From Bacteroidota bacterium (lineage in GTDB: Bacteria; Bacteroidota; Ignavibacteria; UBA10030; UBA6906): a DNA stretch of 64,000 bases. The position numbers were made by a program, and so were the translations under genes. Below the pieces are notes generated by a model. It searched no databases. It was not told the origin of the DNA and saw only the letters and a list, made by a program, of their open reading frames with translations. This document shows positions 43,208 through 52,732 of this stretch, piece by piece. Within the stretch, counting starts at the first letter, position 1, and each line of letters starts with the position of its first letter. The stretch is from positions 1 through 64,000 of the forward strand of contig JAUQWO010000052.1 of NCBI GenBank assembly GCA_030835135.1, in the 5' to 3' direction.

Positions 43208-45650
43208 CATCCTGCTTGCTCTGGTGTGGTGCAGTGCGCCCGCCCAGGAGCACCCGGAACGGACGATGGCGTTCCGCCAGCATCCGCTGGCCGCAGCGAT
43301 CGATTCTCTGAGCCGCTGGTACGCCATCCCGATCATCTATCGGGAAGCTGACGTGCAGGGGAGGACCATCACGTTCAGCTGCACCGCATGCACGTTCGAT
43401 GAGGCCCTCATGCGGATGCTGGCGGGATCGCCTCTTGATGCTGTTGCGGCGGGCCGGCAGGTGATCATCAGGCAGCGTCAGATCATCGCGCGCGAGGACG
43501 ACGGGACGGTTGCGGGGACCGTGCGCGATGCTGTCACCGGGGACCCGATCGCGGGGGCGGTCGTGGTTCTCCGGCGGCAGGACCAGGCCGGAACGAGCGC
43601 CGCCCTCCGCGTGTGCCCCACGAACGGGTTCGGGTTCTACTCGCTGCGCTCGATCCCTCGGGGGGAGTACCTCCTCGAAACACGATGTGTCGGCTATCTC
43701 ATTGACCTGAGACGTGTGGCGATCGTGATGCCCGAGGCAGCGCGTCACGATGTCGCGTTGCGTCAGAGCGGTATCGCGCTTGACGAAATGACGGTGGAGG
43801 GGGAGCGGATGACGGGTGCCACCGGGTCAGGGCTGGCACGTGGCCTGTTCATCCGCTCGATCCCCGGTGATCCGAATGAGTACCTCCTGGACGGCGCTCG
43901 GATCTATAATCCTGCCCACTTCGGGGGTGTCCTCAGTAGCTTCCACCCTGAGGCCCTGAATGAGATCGAGATCGGGAAGACTGGCCTTCCGCCGTCGTTC
44001 GGGGGGCGGATCGGCGGGATGCTTGACCTCTCGCTGCGTGACGGCATGCGGGAGTCCATGACCGGAACAGCCGGAGCCGATCTGCTCGGCATGCACGCGT
44101 CCCTCGAGGGCCCCATCGACCGTTCCACATCGTTCCTCGTGACCGCGCGCCGGGGCTGGCCCGATGCACAGATCGCCGGGTTGTCGCAGCACGGCGTGCC
44201 AACCCGGCTCGGGACCGGGGAGATCATCGGAAAGCTGACACACAGGCTGTCGTCGGGATCCACGGTGTCCGCCCATGCATACATGAGCTCGGATCAGTAC
44301 ACGAACGGGACGACATCGGGTGCCGGGCCCCTCACGAACGATCTGCGATGGTGGAATGCTTCCTACAATTGCCGTTGGTCAGCGATCGTGACATCGTCAC
44401 TCTTCGCTCACGCGGCCGTCACGTATACGCGCTACGGATTGGACTTTGCCCACGCGCTGGGTCCTGCGGATGGAGTGGTCATGCCATCGACCTACGCGAT
44501 CGATGATGTGACCCTTCGCGCGGAGATGGAGCACTACTATGACGCGTCGCATACCTTCGGCGGGGGCCTGGAGATCACGCGGCATAGCATCGAAGGTTCG
44601 ATCAGCGCGTTCGATGCGGTCATCGCTCCTTTCCGCATCGAGGCACAGGAAGTATGGGACATCGCAATGCACGTGAGGGACCGGATCGCGTTGACCGGCA
44701 CCGTCAGTGCAGAGATCGGGGTACGGGCCACATCCTTCATCGGACGGATGAAGACGATGTCCGGCATCGATCCGCGGCTTGCCCTGCATGTTGCCCTGTC
44801 GCCCACGACCCGCGGGTATCTGACGTTCGCCTCGATCAACCAGTTCATGCATCCCTACCGGCAGAGTGGCACGTTCCTGTGCTACCCCGCGCCCTTCTGG
44901 TATCCTTCCGACGGGGATCGTGCGCCAACAACATCGGTCCAGTTCGCCGGTGGTGTGATCCATGATCTGGCAGGCAGCGACATCGTCTTCGGCGCGGAAG
45001 TGTTCTACCGGTACGCATCGCAGGTCCAGGATGCACGGTGGACGACTCCGTCGCAGGACGATCTCGGTGCGGCACTCATAAGCGGGAGCGGCAGGGCATA
45101 CGGTATCGACCTCTCCCTGCGCAAGCGCACGGGTCCGGTCAGCGGAGCTGTGAGCTACACCTATGCGCACACCGAGCGTTGGTTCGGTGACGTGAATGGC
45201 GGTTCACCATTCACCCCGCCATTTTCGCCGGCACACGAGGTCCATGTGTCGATCGGGTATGTGCCCGACGATGACTGGCTGTTCGGGGCGCTGGCAGTTC
45301 TCGATCCAGGTCGGTGGGAGGGGACAGATGGGGTCTCGATGGCCTCGGCACCGATTGCTCCGGTCGACGTCAGCGGCTTGCGGTTCGCTCTCCCCGGAGA
45401 GTTCAGTGACGTGAATGGGAGCCGTTTGCCGGGTTTCGAACGGTTGGAATTTACGGTGTCGAGGCGGATCCGTCTGGGAGGCTTGTCAGGGAGTATGTCC
45501 CTCCGGTTGATCAACGGCTATGGACTTCTCGATCCCGTGGAATGGATATACACAACAGGTGAAGCCGGTCGCCCGATGTGGCGTGCACGGGTCAGACCGG
45601 TAGCGTTGTTCCCACTCTTCCCGGTGGTCGGGCTTTCGATCCGGGTGTGA
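43179..45650 (+). CDS. TonB-dependent receptor with STN signalling domain
   Basis: The start ATG 43179 lies inside the end of the FecR gene; ATG 43188 is an alternative. A signal peptide (SSILLALVWCSAPAQ) is followed by an STN domain at about 25-95 (FRQHPLAAAIDSLSRWYAIPIIY ... CTFDEALMRMLAG), and a carboxypeptidase-regulatory-like domain (GTVRDAVTGDPIAGAVVVL). A plug (PGDPNEYLLDGARIYNPAHFGG) and barrel complete the 823-aa protein, which ends LSIRV. Like FecA it would import a ligand and pass a signal by its periplasmic STN domain to FecR. The plug resembles receptors whose substrate is not iron; the ligand is unknown. Confidence 0.92.
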   Translation: MKPMRTSWSSILLALVWCSAPAQEHPERTMAFRQHPLAAAIDSLSRWYAIPIIYREADVQGRTITFSCTACTFDEALMRMLAGSPLDAVAAGRQVIIRQRQIIAREDDGTVAGTVRDAVTGDPIAGAVVVLRRQDQAGTSAALRVCPTNGFGFYSLRSIPRGEYLLETRCVGYLIDLRRVAIVMPEAARHDVALRQSGIALDEMTVEGERMTGATGSGLARGLFIRSIPGDPNEYLLDGARIYNPAHFGGVLSSFHPEALNEIEIGKTGLPPSFGGRIGGMLDLSLRDGMRESMTGTAGADLLGMHASLEGPIDRSTSFLVTARRGWPDAQIAGLSQHGVPTRLGTGEIIGKLTHRLSSGSTVSAHAYMSSDQYTNGTTSGAGPLTNDLRWWNASYNCRWSAIVTSSLFAHAAVTYTRYGLDFAHALGPADGVVMPSTYAIDDVTLRAEMEHYYDASHTFGGGLEITRHSIEGSISAFDAVIAPFRIEAQEVWDIAMHVRDRIALTGTVSAEIGVRATSFIGRMKTMSGIDPRLALHVALSPTTRGYLTFASINQFMHPYRQSGTFLCYPAPFWYPSDGDRAPTTSVQFAGGVIHDLAGSDIVFGAEVFYRYASQVQDARWTTPSQDDLGAALISGSGRAYGIDLSLRKRTGPVSGAVSYTYAHTERWFGDVNGGSPFTPPFSPAHEVHVSIGYVPDDDWLFGALAVLDPGRWEGTDGVSMASAPIAPVDVSGLRFALPGEFSDVNGSRLPGFERLEFTVSRRIRLGGLSGSMSLRLINGYGLLDPVEWIYTTGEAGRPMWRARVRPVALFPLFPVVGLSIRV

Positions 45651-45662
45651 AAGCAGGCAGGT

Positions 45663-46193
45663 ATGCACCGACGGAGGGATCACAGACATCGAGCAGGTGC
45701 CGTGCGTTGGACCGCAGGCCTGTGTGCGCTCGCTTTGTTCATGCCTCTGGCATTCGGGACGTCACCTCTCCCGCCGCCGTTTCATCGGTACGTGGTGTCC
45801 GGCAGGGTGTCGCACCGGGACGGATCACCCGCGGCGGAGGTCATACTGGTGCTGTTCGCACGAACGGCACGCGATACGGCACTCCACATGCCCCGATCGC
45901 CTGTCAGCACGGATGAGCAGCCGATCGCCGTATCGACCAACGACGGACAGTTCGTGCTGACGGCAAGGACGGAGACGATAGCGGAATCGCTTGCGGTCGG
46001 TGCGATCGCCGACAACAGACCCCTGGTGCGGAATGCCGCGTTCCACCCGGATTCCTCCCTGGCTTACGCAACCCGCCGGAAGGGGACGAACACCACGGAT
46101 GTCGGGTGCGCGGGATGCGGCACCGACCCAGCCACGTTCGAATACACGGTCAGCTATACGACCAACATCAGCAGCACCTTGACGATCGATTGA
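45663..46193 (+). CDS. secreted protein with carboxypeptidase-regulatory-like fold, 176 aa
   Basis: It begins 12 nt after the receptor stop. A basic N-terminus and a hydrophobic stretch (WTAGLCALALFMPLAFG) form a signal peptide. The mature part has YVVSGRVSHRDGSPAAEVILVLFAR, like the first strands of the CarboxypepD_reg/Ig fold, then DGQFVLTARTETIAESLAVGAIAD. Three cysteines lie near the end (VGCAGCGT). It could bind the same ligand as the receptor or mature on the surface. No named family is recognised. Confidence 0.65.
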   Translation: MHRRRDHRHRAGAVRWTAGLCALALFMPLAFGTSPLPPPFHRYVVSGRVSHRDGSPAAEVILVLFARTARDTALHMPRSPVSTDEQPIAVSTNDGQFVLTARTETIAESLAVGAIADNRPLVRNAAFHPDSSLAYATRRKGTNTTDVGCAGCGTDPATFEYTVSYTTNISSTLTID

Positions 46194-46244
46194 AGCATTG
46201 GATGCAGTGCAGCGGCGATGAACAGACACAGTGAAGGAGGAACG

Positions 46245-46616
46245 ATGAAACGCATATGTGGTGCAATGGTCGTGACGATGTTCCTGGCGGGAAGCGGGTT
46301 TGTGTGCGCGGACGGGGGACTGGACCCGGGGCCGGTCCATCCGGCCTGGGTGGACAGTCTGGTCGCGGTATACAGCGCCGCGCCCGTAGGGAACCCACCG
46401 CAATCGATCTGGCAGTACACGTACAACGGCGCGACCGTGTATTTTGTCCCTGCACAGTGCTGCGATCAGTACAGCGACCTGTACGACTTCACGGGAACGC
46501 TGATCGCTCACCCGGATGGAGGGATAGCGGGCGCAGGAGACGGGCGGTGCAGCGACTTCATTGCGGCCGCGAAGAACCCGGTGCTGATCTGGCGTGATCC
46601 GCGGTCACGGAACTGA
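46245..46616 (+). CDS. DUF6970-type secreted protein, 123 aa
   Basis: GAAGGAGG precedes ATG 46245, followed by a signal peptide (MKRICGAMVVTMFLAGSGFVCA). The mature protein has IWQYTYNGATVYFVPAQCCDQYSDLYDFTG and then AHPDGGIAGAGDGRCSDF. This is the conserved core of DUF6970, which I know from Bacteroidota proteins, where the CC pair and the later Cys may form disulfides or bind metal. Its function is unknown. The location behind a FecIR-receptor set suggests it belongs to the same regulon. Confidence 0.78.
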   Translation: MKRICGAMVVTMFLAGSGFVCADGGLDPGPVHPAWVDSLVAVYSAAPVGNPPQSIWQYTYNGATVYFVPAQCCDQYSDLYDFTGTLIAHPDGGIAGAGDGRCSDFIAAAKNPVLIWRDPRSRN

Positions 46617-46643
46617 ACCAGCCTCAACCATGAAGGTATCACC

Positions 46644-48479
46644 ATGACGATCCAACGTGTGGTCACAGGGCTCCTGGCCGCCCTCCTCATGCTTGCATCC
46701 TCACGTACAGAGGCTCAGTACTGGGGCGAGCGTGCACAGGCTAAGGGGTTCGAGCAGAACGAATTCTATTTCACCCCGGCGCATCTCCTTCCGTATGGGC
46801 TGGGGGCATTCGCCGGGACAACGCCCGGGGTGCTGCGCGACCCGATGCTCGATCTCGTGCTCAATCCGGCGCATCTCCGGCTGGACAGCCTTACGAATGA
46901 CGTGATGGTCTACACCGATTTCCGAGCGTCGCGGAACATGCAGAGCAGGGATGCGTACATCCTGCCCACGTACAGGACGATGGACTATATGGCGTCGTCG
47001 GTCTACCGCCCGTACCCGTCGATGTTCCTGCAGACACGGAAAGTCCTTGAGCCGGTGTTCTCGGGCGCTGTCATCGTCCGACCGCTGAGGGAGATCGCAC
47101 CAGCGCTGCTCATCGGCGGCACCTACCAGCTCATGCTCCAGGATGAGAAGTACTACGACATACCATCTGACATCTATCGGAGCGTGATGGGCGCCGACTA
47201 CACGGGGCGGACCGCCGCGGCGGCAGCATCGGACATGCCCATCGTGGACCGTTACAGCGGTGACGACAACATGCACCAGAACGGACATTTCCTTTCATTG
47301 TTCGCCCGCACCACACTCAGTCCGTCGGTCGAAGCCGGCATCAAGATCGGCCGCGTGATGCATGAGCGCAACGGAGCGTACGGCTCCACGAACCTCTGGA
47401 ATTCATACTATTCGTCACAGTATACCTCCCTCTGGTCCAACCGTGAGAGACGGGACCAGGGATACCAGCACTGGGAGCTTGCGGGAGGAGTGCTGTTCCA
47501 TCTTTCCGACCGGGTGACGCTCGGGGTCTCGGGAGGACGTCTCCGGGGCCGGGGGACACAGGCACTGGCGAACGAGGACACATCGTACTATGGGTACGGC
47601 ACGCTCCCCGTTCAAACCAGCGAGTACATCCACGGGGGAGGGAAGTTGAGCGAATGGGTGAACGACGGCACCGGCACGGAGTTCGGGTTCGAACTCAGAT
47701 CGCGCATCGGGGCACGGACCGCCATGACCCTGTTCTACCGGCCGCGGTGGTCGACGGTCGCGTTGTCGACGGCGTCATTCATCACGGACACGAGCAGCAG
47801 CTTCCATACGTGGACCAACAACAATGAGACCTCGACCTCCCGGTCACGCTCACAGTTGCTGGACCGTCGCGTGGGGACGGGGGAGGACAAGTCGGGCACA
47901 GATCTGTTCCTTGCGACCTTCACCTGGGACATCGATGACGCTGTTACGCTGTCGCTCGGGGGACAGCTTGAATTGTCTTCGCGTGAGATCAGGACCGACG
48001 AGGACGTGGAGGTGCAGGGCATGTCGGCCTACACGACCACCTCGACACAATATCCCTATGCCTACCTGCACGAGAACAGAGAATCGAAACACCTGCACTG
48101 GGAGTTCAGGGCCCGGCGACAGAGCTTCCGCGTGCCGGTGTTCGTGACGATCAGGGCGTCGCGGGTGGCCGGGATCCTGCTGGGTTTGACCCGGGACATC
48201 TCGCGGTGGGAGATCGACGATATGACCCTGGCAACATTCCGCCGGAGATACATGAATGAGAACGGCACGATCCAGGACAAGTACAATTTCGGCGAGCGGT
48301 ACACCGAGCCGCAGGAAACAACCACGGACGTGAAGACCACATTCATGGCAGGTCTGACCATCTCCCCATCCCCGCTGTTCCAGGCGCGGGTACTGATGGT
48401 CCCGGTGTTCGCCGACCGGCCGGACGGCGGAGAATTGGAGCAATTGCAGTGGTGGCTCGGATTGACGGTTACCCCGTAA
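46644..48479 (+). CDS. outer-membrane beta-barrel protein, 611 aa, unknown function
   Basis: The ATG 46644 opens a signal peptide (MTIQRVVTGLLAALLMLASSRTEA). The mature part has LRDPMLDLVLNPAHLRLDSLTND, VFSGAVIVRPL, repeated amphipathic strands rich in Tyr, Trp and Arg, and ends WLGLTVTP. The composition is that of a large barrel or surface protein. I recognise no named domain. The gene closes the run that begins at the FecR gene and is followed by a perfect terminator, so it probably belongs to the sigma-controlled unit. Confidence 0.7.
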   Translation: MTIQRVVTGLLAALLMLASSRTEAQYWGERAQAKGFEQNEFYFTPAHLLPYGLGAFAGTTPGVLRDPMLDLVLNPAHLRLDSLTNDVMVYTDFRASRNMQSRDAYILPTYRTMDYMASSVYRPYPSMFLQTRKVLEPVFSGAVIVRPLREIAPALLIGGTYQLMLQDEKYYDIPSDIYRSVMGADYTGRTAAAAASDMPIVDRYSGDDNMHQNGHFLSLFARTTLSPSVEAGIKIGRVMHERNGAYGSTNLWNSYYSSQYTSLWSNRERRDQGYQHWELAGGVLFHLSDRVTLGVSGGRLRGRGTQALANEDTSYYGYGTLPVQTSEYIHGGGKLSEWVNDGTGTEFGFELRSRIGARTAMTLFYRPRWSTVALSTASFITDTSSSFHTWTNNNETSTSRSRSQLLDRRVGTGEDKSGTDLFLATFTWDIDDAVTLSLGGQLELSSREIRTDEDVEVQGMSAYTTTSTQYPYAYLHENRESKHLHWEFRARRQSFRVPVFVTIRASRVAGILLGLTRDISRWEIDDMTLATFRRRYMNENGTIQDKYNFGERYTEPQETTTDVKTTFMAGLTISPSPLFQARVLMVPVFADRPDGGELEQLQWWLGLTVTP

Positions 48480-48509
48480 CACGGCATCGATGCCGGCGGA
48501 CGGTACGGA

Positions 48510-48543
48510 GGGGCAGCACGTGTGCTGCCCCTGTTTTGTTTCT
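48510..48543 (+). terminator. rho-independent terminator closing the FecR-receptor operon
   Basis: GGGGCAGCAC and GTGCTGCCCC (48510-48531) form a perfect stem with a 2-nt centre (GT), followed by TGTTTTGTTTCTG. It separates the outer-membrane protein from the GH127 gene, so a GH127 start upstream of it (48490) is unlikely. Confidence 0.9.
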
Positions 48544-48600
48544 GTGCAATCTTCGTTATCTTCCACGGACATCCATCCGCTCACATTGCCCGAGATCGCC

Positions 48601-51012
48601 ATGTATTCTCCCTTCGCACGATACGTCATCACTCTGATGGCCGTTCTGGTCCTCTCCCCGGCCACCAGGGCGCAGCGTACAACCTATCCGATCGCGCCGG
48701 TCCGCTTTACGGAGGTCCGCGTCGAGGATGAATTCTGGTCAAAACGCCTCGAGACAAACCGCACGGTCACGATCCCGCATACGATCGCGCAGTGTGAAGT
48801 GAATGGGCGGGTGCGCAACTTCGAATTGGCGGATAGCGTGCTCCGGGGCCTGCTGCCGGAAGCGAAGTTCTGCGGGCGGTATGGATTCGATGACACGGAT
48901 GTCTACAAAGTGATCGAAGGCGCCGCCTACGCCATGCACGTGCAGTACGACCCGGTGCTTGACGCACGCGTCGATTCCCTGATCCTGAAGATCCGGAAGG
49001 CGCAGGAACCGGATGGCTATCTGTACACCATGCGCACGATGAAACCCGAGGCATCGTGGGCTCCGGAGCGTTGGGTGAACGACCGCAAGGGGAGTCACGA
49101 ACTCTACAACTCCGGCCATTTGTTCGAGGCCGCGGTAGCTCATTATTATGCCACCGGCAAGCGGAACCTGCTGGACATTGCCCTCGCGAATGCCGATCTC
49201 CTCGTGAACACCTTCGGACCCGACAAGATGCGGACGGTGCCGGGCCATCAGGTGACCGAACTCGGTCTGGTGCGGTTGTATCAGGTCACGGGGAAGCGGG
49301 CGTATCTCGATCTGGCTGATTTCTTCATCCGTGAGCGCGGACATGGCACCACGCCCGGGATGACGTATAACCAGGATCATATCCCCGTCCTCGAGCAGAC
49401 CGAGGCGGTCGGACATGCCGTTCGCGCCGGCTACCTGTACGCCGGCATGGCCGATGTAGCCGCGTACTCCGGTGACACATCCTTCCTTCCCGTGCTGCAC
49501 CGGATCTGGGATGATGTCGTCTCCCATAAGCTGTACATCACCGGCGGCATCGGTGCAGCAGGTAACATCGAGGGGTTCGGCCCGGCATATGATCTTCCCA
49601 ATCTGACCGCATACTGTGAGACCTGTGCCGGCATCGCGCTCGTGTACTGGGGTCACCGGATGTTCCTGCATACGGGTGACGCACAGTACCTCGACGTGGT
49701 GGAACGCGTCCTCTACAATGGATTCCTCTCCGGCGTGTCGATGACCGGGGACCGCTTCTTTTATCCGAACCCCCTCGAGACCATCGCCGGCGAAGAGCGG
49801 TCGGCGTGGTTCACCTGCGCCTGCTGTATCTCGAATGACACGCGGTTTGTCGCCTCGATCCCCGGCTATGCCTATGCAACGAGCGGGAACTCGGTGTACG
49901 TGAACCTCTACATCGGGGGGAGCGCATCGGTGATGGTGAACGGACAGGCCCTGAAGGTCCGTCAGCAATCACGGTATCCATGGGATGGGACCATCAGCCT
50001 GTCGCTCGGGCTCGGCGGCGAGAGCCCGTTCAGCCTGCGCCTGCGAGTGCCCGGATGGGCACAGGGGCGGCCGGTGCCATCCGACCTCTACGCGTATGAT
50101 GGCGCGATCAGGCCCGCCATCGGATTGAAAGTGAACGGCGTCGCGCAGGCTGTGACGATCGAGAAGGGGTTTGCGGTGATCACGCGGACGTGGAAACCGG
50201 GGGACAAGGTCGAATTGACGCTTCCCATGCCGATCCAACGCGTACGGGCGCATGAGCAGATCGTGGACGACCGCGGCAAGGTCGCGTTCGAACGCGGTCC
50301 GATCGTCTTCTGTCTCGAGGGACCGGACCAACCTGCACCATGGCTTCTCGACGGCGTGATCCCGGATTCCGCGATCATGCAGTCCAGCTTTGAACGGACG
50401 CTGCTTGGTGGCGTTCAGGTCATCACCGGTACCGCGTTCGCAGCACAGCGCACCGCGGATGGCGGACGATCACTGGGGACGACGCGGCGATTCACGGCCA
50501 TTCCGTATTATGCCTGGGCACATCGGGGATTGCATCAGATGACGGTGTGGCCGGCGCGTACACTCGAGGCAGCGAAGCCGGCGCCCGCACCGACGCTGGC
50601 GTACATAAGCGCGCTTGCGACGTCGGGGGGGACGAGCCCGGACGCGATCAAGGATCAGCTCCTCCCTGCGTCGTCCAACGACCCCATGACACCGTATTTC
50701 CATTGGTGGCCGAAGAAGGGGACCACGGAGTGGGTCCAATACCATTTCCCCGAACGATCGAAGGTCTCGGGGGTGACCGTCCACTGGTTCGACGACACCG
50801 GCTCCGGAGAGTGCCGGATACCCCAGTCCTGGGAGATCCAGTACCATGACGGCACATCATGGAAGCCCGTGCAGTTGACGTCGCCGGTGGAGACCGCGGT
50901 GAACGTGCCGTCACATGTGACCTTCGTTCCCGTGCAGACGACGGATATCCGGTTGATGATCACGCTGCCCGAAGGGTTTTCGTGTGGATTGTATGAATGG
51001 TCATTGGAGTAA
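48601..51012 (+). CDS. GH127-family glycosidase (beta-L-arabinofuranosidase type) with C-terminal discoidin-like domain
   Basis: The ATG 48601 opens a signal peptide (MYSPFARYVITLMAVLVLSPATRAQ). The 803-aa protein has the GH127 marks: FTEVRVEDEFWSKRLETNR, GFDDTDVYKVIEGAAYAM, ELYNSGHLFEAAVAHY, AYCETCAGIALVYWGHRMFL, and FTCACCISNDTRFVASIPGYAYA. GH127 uses a Glu and three Cys around zinc with one Cys as nucleophile; ETCA and the CC pair supply these. The usual CCPPN reads CCISN here. From about residue 665 to the end there is a F5/8-type C-like beta domain (VTVHWFDDTGSGECRIPQSW). It should act on arabinose-containing plant glycans outside the inner membrane. Confidence 0.9.
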   Translation: MYSPFARYVITLMAVLVLSPATRAQRTTYPIAPVRFTEVRVEDEFWSKRLETNRTVTIPHTIAQCEVNGRVRNFELADSVLRGLLPEAKFCGRYGFDDTDVYKVIEGAAYAMHVQYDPVLDARVDSLILKIRKAQEPDGYLYTMRTMKPEASWAPERWVNDRKGSHELYNSGHLFEAAVAHYYATGKRNLLDIALANADLLVNTFGPDKMRTVPGHQVTELGLVRLYQVTGKRAYLDLADFFIRERGHGTTPGMTYNQDHIPVLEQTEAVGHAVRAGYLYAGMADVAAYSGDTSFLPVLHRIWDDVVSHKLYITGGIGAAGNIEGFGPAYDLPNLTAYCETCAGIALVYWGHRMFLHTGDAQYLDVVERVLYNGFLSGVSMTGDRFFYPNPLETIAGEERSAWFTCACCISNDTRFVASIPGYAYATSGNSVYVNLYIGGSASVMVNGQALKVRQQSRYPWDGTISLSLGLGGESPFSLRLRVPGWAQGRPVPSDLYAYDGAIRPAIGLKVNGVAQAVTIEKGFAVITRTWKPGDKVELTLPMPIQRVRAHEQIVDDRGKVAFERGPIVFCLEGPDQPAPWLLDGVIPDSAIMQSSFERTLLGGVQVITGTAFAAQRTADGGRSLGTTRRFTAIPYYAWAHRGLHQMTVWPARTLEAAKPAPAPTLAYISALATSGGTSPDAIKDQLLPASSNDPMTPYFHWWPKKGTTEWVQYHFPERSKVSGVTVHWFDDTGSGECRIPQSWEIQYHDGTSWKPVQLTSPVETAVNVPSHVTFVPVQTTDIRLMITLPEGFSCGLYEWSLE

Positions 51013-51178
51013 GACGGAGGGAGCGACGGCGGGATGTCTGGAGTTGCGGGATAGGGAAAACATACTAGAAGAATACTGCGTTTGTCCGATTTCCTCAGCG
51101 CGCGGAATTCACTAGATTTTGCCCAGTGGCGACCGTAGACCGCCCGACATTCACCCGACACTGTAGAGGGAGACAGTA

Positions 51179-51844
51179 ATGAAGAGAGCCGTTCTCGGTC
51201 TCGCCCTGATGGCACTCACGCTGCTGGGAGCTGGGACTTCCACAGCGGAAGACTTCACGATCACAACGCTTGCAGGATACAAGGGGGGGGCAGGGTTTCG
51301 TATTGCCGGCAGCGTGGGCAATTTCGCGCAGGGCTTTCCTCTGGCCATCGAGCTCGGCATCACGCATATCAGGCTCGATCCCGGCCGCGCGACCGATGTC
51401 CGCAAGATCTTCATCAACGACGCAACCAATGGCACCCCGGACAAGTCCGGCTGGATCTGGGGATTCCATCTGGATTTTCTGTTCCCGGTACGCTGGCTCG
51501 GGCTCCAGAATGCGCAGTTCTATCTCGGCGTCAGACGATCGCTGTTCACGGGAGAGTTCATCTACATTGGCGGCAACGAAGACTTCGAGATCACGAGCAA
51601 TCAGTGGGGGGCAGGAGCGGGACTGCGGTCGACCTTCCCCATGGGGCGTTTGCTCGGCCTCACGCTGAGCGCGGGGCTTGATTATTATCCCAACGCGGTC
51701 CTGACCGGACATGATACGACGTACGGGCCGGATGGCGACAATGTGAATGACCGGGAAGGGTACACATTCACGGATGCTGACAATGCCGTGAATCAGCCGA
51801 AGATCCAGCCGATGTTCATGGTGGGGCTATCCTTCCGGTTTTAG
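51179..51844 (+). CDS. small outer-membrane beta-barrel protein, 221 aa
   Basis: The ATG 51179 follows GAGGGAG and a signal peptide (MKRAVLGLALMALTLLGAGTSTA). The rest alternates polar and aromatic residues: FTITTLAGYKGGAGFRIAGSVG, WIWGFHLDFLFPVRWL, AQFYLGVRRSLFTG, WGAGAGLRST, and ends MFMVGLSFRF with a terminal Phe, as in OmpA/OmpW-like barrels. The function is unknown. The convergent epsC gene ends 21 nt away; CCTTCCG and CGGAAGG just after the stop can pair as a weak shared terminator. Confidence 0.75.
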   Translation: MKRAVLGLALMALTLLGAGTSTAEDFTITTLAGYKGGAGFRIAGSVGNFAQGFPLAIELGITHIRLDPGRATDVRKIFINDATNGTPDKSGWIWGFHLDFLFPVRWLGLQNAQFYLGVRRSLFTGEFIYIGGNEDFEITSNQWGAGAGLRSTFPMGRLLGLTLSAGLDYYPNAVLTGHDTTYGPDGDNVNDREGYTFTDADNAVNQPKIQPMFMVGLSFRF

Positions 51845-51865
51845 CGCGGAAGGCATGTTCGCGCA

Positions 51866-52705
51866 TCAAATGACGTAGGTCCCGTTCACCCCCGGGTCCG
51901 ACTGCGAGCGAACGAGTGTCCGGTGTTCCACCTGTACGAAGGAATAGGGCGGGACGCTCTCCGTCAGCCAGACATTTCCCCCGATGATACTGTGATGCCC
52001 CACAGTTGTTGCCCCCCCGAGGATCACGGCCTGAGCATAGATCACGACGTGATCCTCGATGGTGGGGTGGCGCTTCGATTTCGCCAGCTTCTTGTCCACG
52101 CTCAGCGCACCGAGCGTCACCCCCTGATACACCTTCACATGGTTCCCGATCACCGTTGATTCTCCGATGACCAGACCCGTGCCGTGGTCGATCGCGAAGG
52201 ACGATCCGATCGTTGCCCCGGGATGGATGTCGATGCCCGTAAGCTGATGCGCATACTCCGTGAGCAACCGGGGAAAGACCGGGATGCCGAGGGCGTACAG
52301 GCGGTGGGCGAATCGATGGATGGCGATCGCTGTAAATCCCGGGTAGGCAAGCACCACTTCATCGATGCTCTCCGCCGCAGGGTCGCCTTCGTGGATGGCC
52401 GCCGCATCCAACCACAGACTATCGTGGATCGACGGAAGCGTCGCAAAGAAATTCCGGGCCGCATCGGCAGCGGCGTCGGGCGTGTCGTTGAGGAATGGCT
52501 GCACGAGTGAGGTCAGGTCGCGCCGGAGCAGGGTGATCCGTGCGGCGATCTCGCCGGTCTCATGGAACTCTTCCCTGCAGAAGTGGGGGAAGAGCAGGGC
52601 GAGGAGGTCCTGGACGAAGCGCGCGGTACTCTCCTTCACCTGAAGCCCGAGGGCATGCGAATCTCGTCGTTCTTTGAGTCGCTGTGCGAATGAGGTCGTA
52701 TCCAT
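51866..52705 (-). CDS. epsC: serine O-acetyltransferase (EpsC type)
   Basis: The minus-strand product (279 aa) has an N-terminal helical part and the left-handed beta-helix: AIAIHRFAHRLYALGIPVFPRLLTEYAHQLTGIDIHPGATIG, FAIDHGTGLVIGES, VIGNHVKVYQGVTLGAL, RHPTIEDHVVIYAQAVILGGATTVGHHSIIGGNVWL. These are conserved in serine acetyltransferases; the catalytic His lies in IDHGTG. It makes O-acetylserine, the cysteine precursor. The long N-terminal region and lack of a CysE-like end fit the EpsC/SrpH-type subgroup. ATG 52705 begins MDTTSFAQRLKERR; ATG 52735 would add ten residues. A promoter and a structured leader lie upstream on the same strand. Confidence 0.93.
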   Translation of the reverse strand: MDTTSFAQRLKERRDSHALGLQVKESTARFVQDLLALLFPHFCREEFHETGEIAARITLLRRDLTSLVQPFLNDTPDAAADAARNFFATLPSIHDSLWLDAAAIHEGDPAAESIDEVVLAYPGFTAIAIHRFAHRLYALGIPVFPRLLTEYAHQLTGIDIHPGATIGSSFAIDHGTGLVIGESTVIGNHVKVYQGVTLGALSVDKKLAKSKRHPTIEDHVVIYAQAVILGGATTVGHHSIIGGNVWLTESVPPYSFVQVEHRTLVRSQSDPGVNGTYVI

Positions 52706-52732
52706 TGGTCGATGTCCTGGTCCCTGGTAGAA

